Shown here: positions 54,787 to 55,445 of the stretch, in pieces
Position numbering within the stretch: the stretch's first letter is position 1
Layout: every line of letters begins with the position of its first letter
Assembly (NCBI RefSeq): GCF_026130175.1
Contig: NZ_JAIGNI010000040.1
Coordinates: forward strand, 1-55,445
Source: Lyngbya sp. CCAP 1446/10
GTDB lineage: Bacteria > Cyanobacteriota > Cyanobacteriia > Cyanobacteriales > Microcoleaceae
Reading direction: 5' to 3'
Length of the DNA stretch: 55,445 bases
The notes under the pieces: generated by a model
Databases searched by the model: none
What the model was told of the DNA's origin: nothing
What the model saw: only the letters and a program-made list of their open reading frames with translations
Position numbers and translations under genes: made by a program

Positions 54787-55445
54787 ATAAGACCATAATT
54801 TAAGTCTTACGGGTGCTGACAAATCACCCCTACTAACTCCACTTAGATCTAGTCCAAGTATTGTTGCTACTTTGCGACCAATGTTTGCACACCCATTGCA
54901 GTCTGCATTAATTAGCCACCCATTCGCTGTCCGATATAATCCACGTTTAATTCTTGTTCCAGAAGCTTTCCACCCTTCGGGTTTCGCACCGAATTTAGGC
55001 ATTTCGTCAGCATCAATAAACGAAGTTTTTGAGGTATAAGATTCTTCAGTTTCTATGAATTTTATTCCGTACTGTTCGCATAGTTGAGCAATTCGATCTT
55101 TTAACCTACCCGTGGGAATCTGAACAAATTTTTGATTCGTCTTTGTACCTAGGTTGATCGAATTTTTCTGATTTTTGTTCCATCCAAATATGACTGTACC
55201 AATCTTGGACGATACACAATAATTGATGACCTTACGAGCAGCTTTATTAACCGCATCCCGCATTGTTCTATTTCTGTTTTCGGTCACCCGTTCCAGTCTT
55301 TTAGACCAGAATCCGTTATCTTTTCCAGACATCAAGGTTGCCACTCGTTTGTTGTAACCTTGGTTGATAGACTTTAGATGTCTTCCGTCTACGATGAATG
55401 AAGTCCCAATATTGCTAACACAAGTTATCCAGTTGTCCATCCCAT
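54769..55445 (-). CDS. tnpB: TnpB-type RNA-guided endonuclease, N-terminus cut by window edge
   Basis: The frame is open to the right edge, so about 225 C-terminal codons are visible. Visible RuvC parts are GMDNWITCVSN with the first catalytic Asp, EESYTSKTSFIDADE with the Glu region, and INADCNGCANIGRKV with the last Asp. This is the TnpB subtype with the YTSKxSF motif. TnpB proteins of IS200/IS605 elements are compact RNA-guided DNA nucleases. The stop codon lies inside the right-end hairpin (54751-54786), as usual. Whether a tnpA partner exists beyond the window is not visible. No frameshift is seen in this part. Confidence 0.88.
   Translation of the reverse strand, partial: GMDNWITCVSNIGTSFIVDGRHLKSINQGYNKRVATLMSGKDNGFWSKRLERVTENRNRTMRDAVNKAARKVINYCVSSKIGTVIFGWNKNQKNSINLGTKTNQKFVQIPTGRLKDRIAQLCEQYGIKFIETEESYTSKTSFIDADEMPKFGAKPEGWKASGTRIKRGLYRTANGWLINADCNGCANIGRKVATILGLDLSGVSRGDLSAPVRLKLWSYESPSL

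Overview
The window reads as chromosomal DNA of a filamentous, probably non-heterocystous cyanobacterium (Microcoleus/Oscillatoria-like; the genus is an inference). Evidence for this: very frequent HIP1 octamers (GCGATCGC) and CGATCG cores; many runs of 7-bp short tandem repeats between genes; and lineage-typical genes, namely a cyanobacterial acyl-ACP synthetase, the NDH-1 maturation factor CRR6, DUF3370, DUF3685, DUF1350, DUF6745-like and PEP-CTERM proteins, pentapeptide repeats and an orthocaspase relative. About 39 protein genes are supported, including one small gene of 37 codons; no tRNA, rRNA or CRISPR array was seen.

Layout. 0-7 kb: an exported leucine-rich-repeat protein cut by the left edge, acyl-ACP synthetase (aas), a YlqD-like coiled-coil protein, the E2 subunit of pyruvate dehydrogenase and an exported DUF3370 protein. 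7-21 kb: a 1763-residue kinase/ATPase/GAF/phosphatase signalling protein, a carotenoid oxygenase, a 112-bp MITE with target-site duplication, SurE, a small lysine-rich protein, a pentapeptide-repeat protein and two FAD oxidoreductases, one like carotenoid isomerase/retinol saturase. 21-30 kb: CRR6, a DUF3685 protein with a degenerate receiver, a membrane-anchored repeat protein with a proline-rich tail, a FurC/PerR-like repressor, an Hpt protein with a small upstream partner, and a DUF1345 membrane protein.

30-34 kb: an A/T-rich accessory segment with a HEPN plus double-zinc-ribbon protein and a DUF3800 (RNase H-like) protein. The DUF3800 gene is bracketed by two imperfect copies of the 5' region of the sulfiredoxin gene; a convergent small-RNA candidate with a good promoter and terminator lies in the same bracketed segment. 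The intact srx-dps peroxide-defence pair follows. This is the best candidate for an undescribed system, although its function is only inferred. 34-37 kb: HTH-GrpE fusion, then a partner-switching set (STAS antagonist, receiver-PP2C phosphatase, RsbW-like kinase), whose chemistry echoes the large kinase/phosphatase at 7-12 kb.

37-55 kb: DUF1350 hydrolase, two tandem paralogous family 2 glycosyltransferases, lipoprotein gamma-glutamyltransferase, a PEP-CTERM protein, a CMD-family protein without its cysteine pair followed by a GAF-adenylate cyclase, a valine-pyruvate-type aminotransferase, a Uma2 endonuclease, a Tat-exported caspase-like protein with both catalytic residues replaced, ATP sulfurylase, a DUF6745-like protein and a TnpB nuclease cut by the right edge. 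Several dispersed repeats (MITE-like elements, 7-mer tandem repeats, a relic of an IS605-type right end) occupy the gaps. All names rest on reading the sequence; no database search was run.
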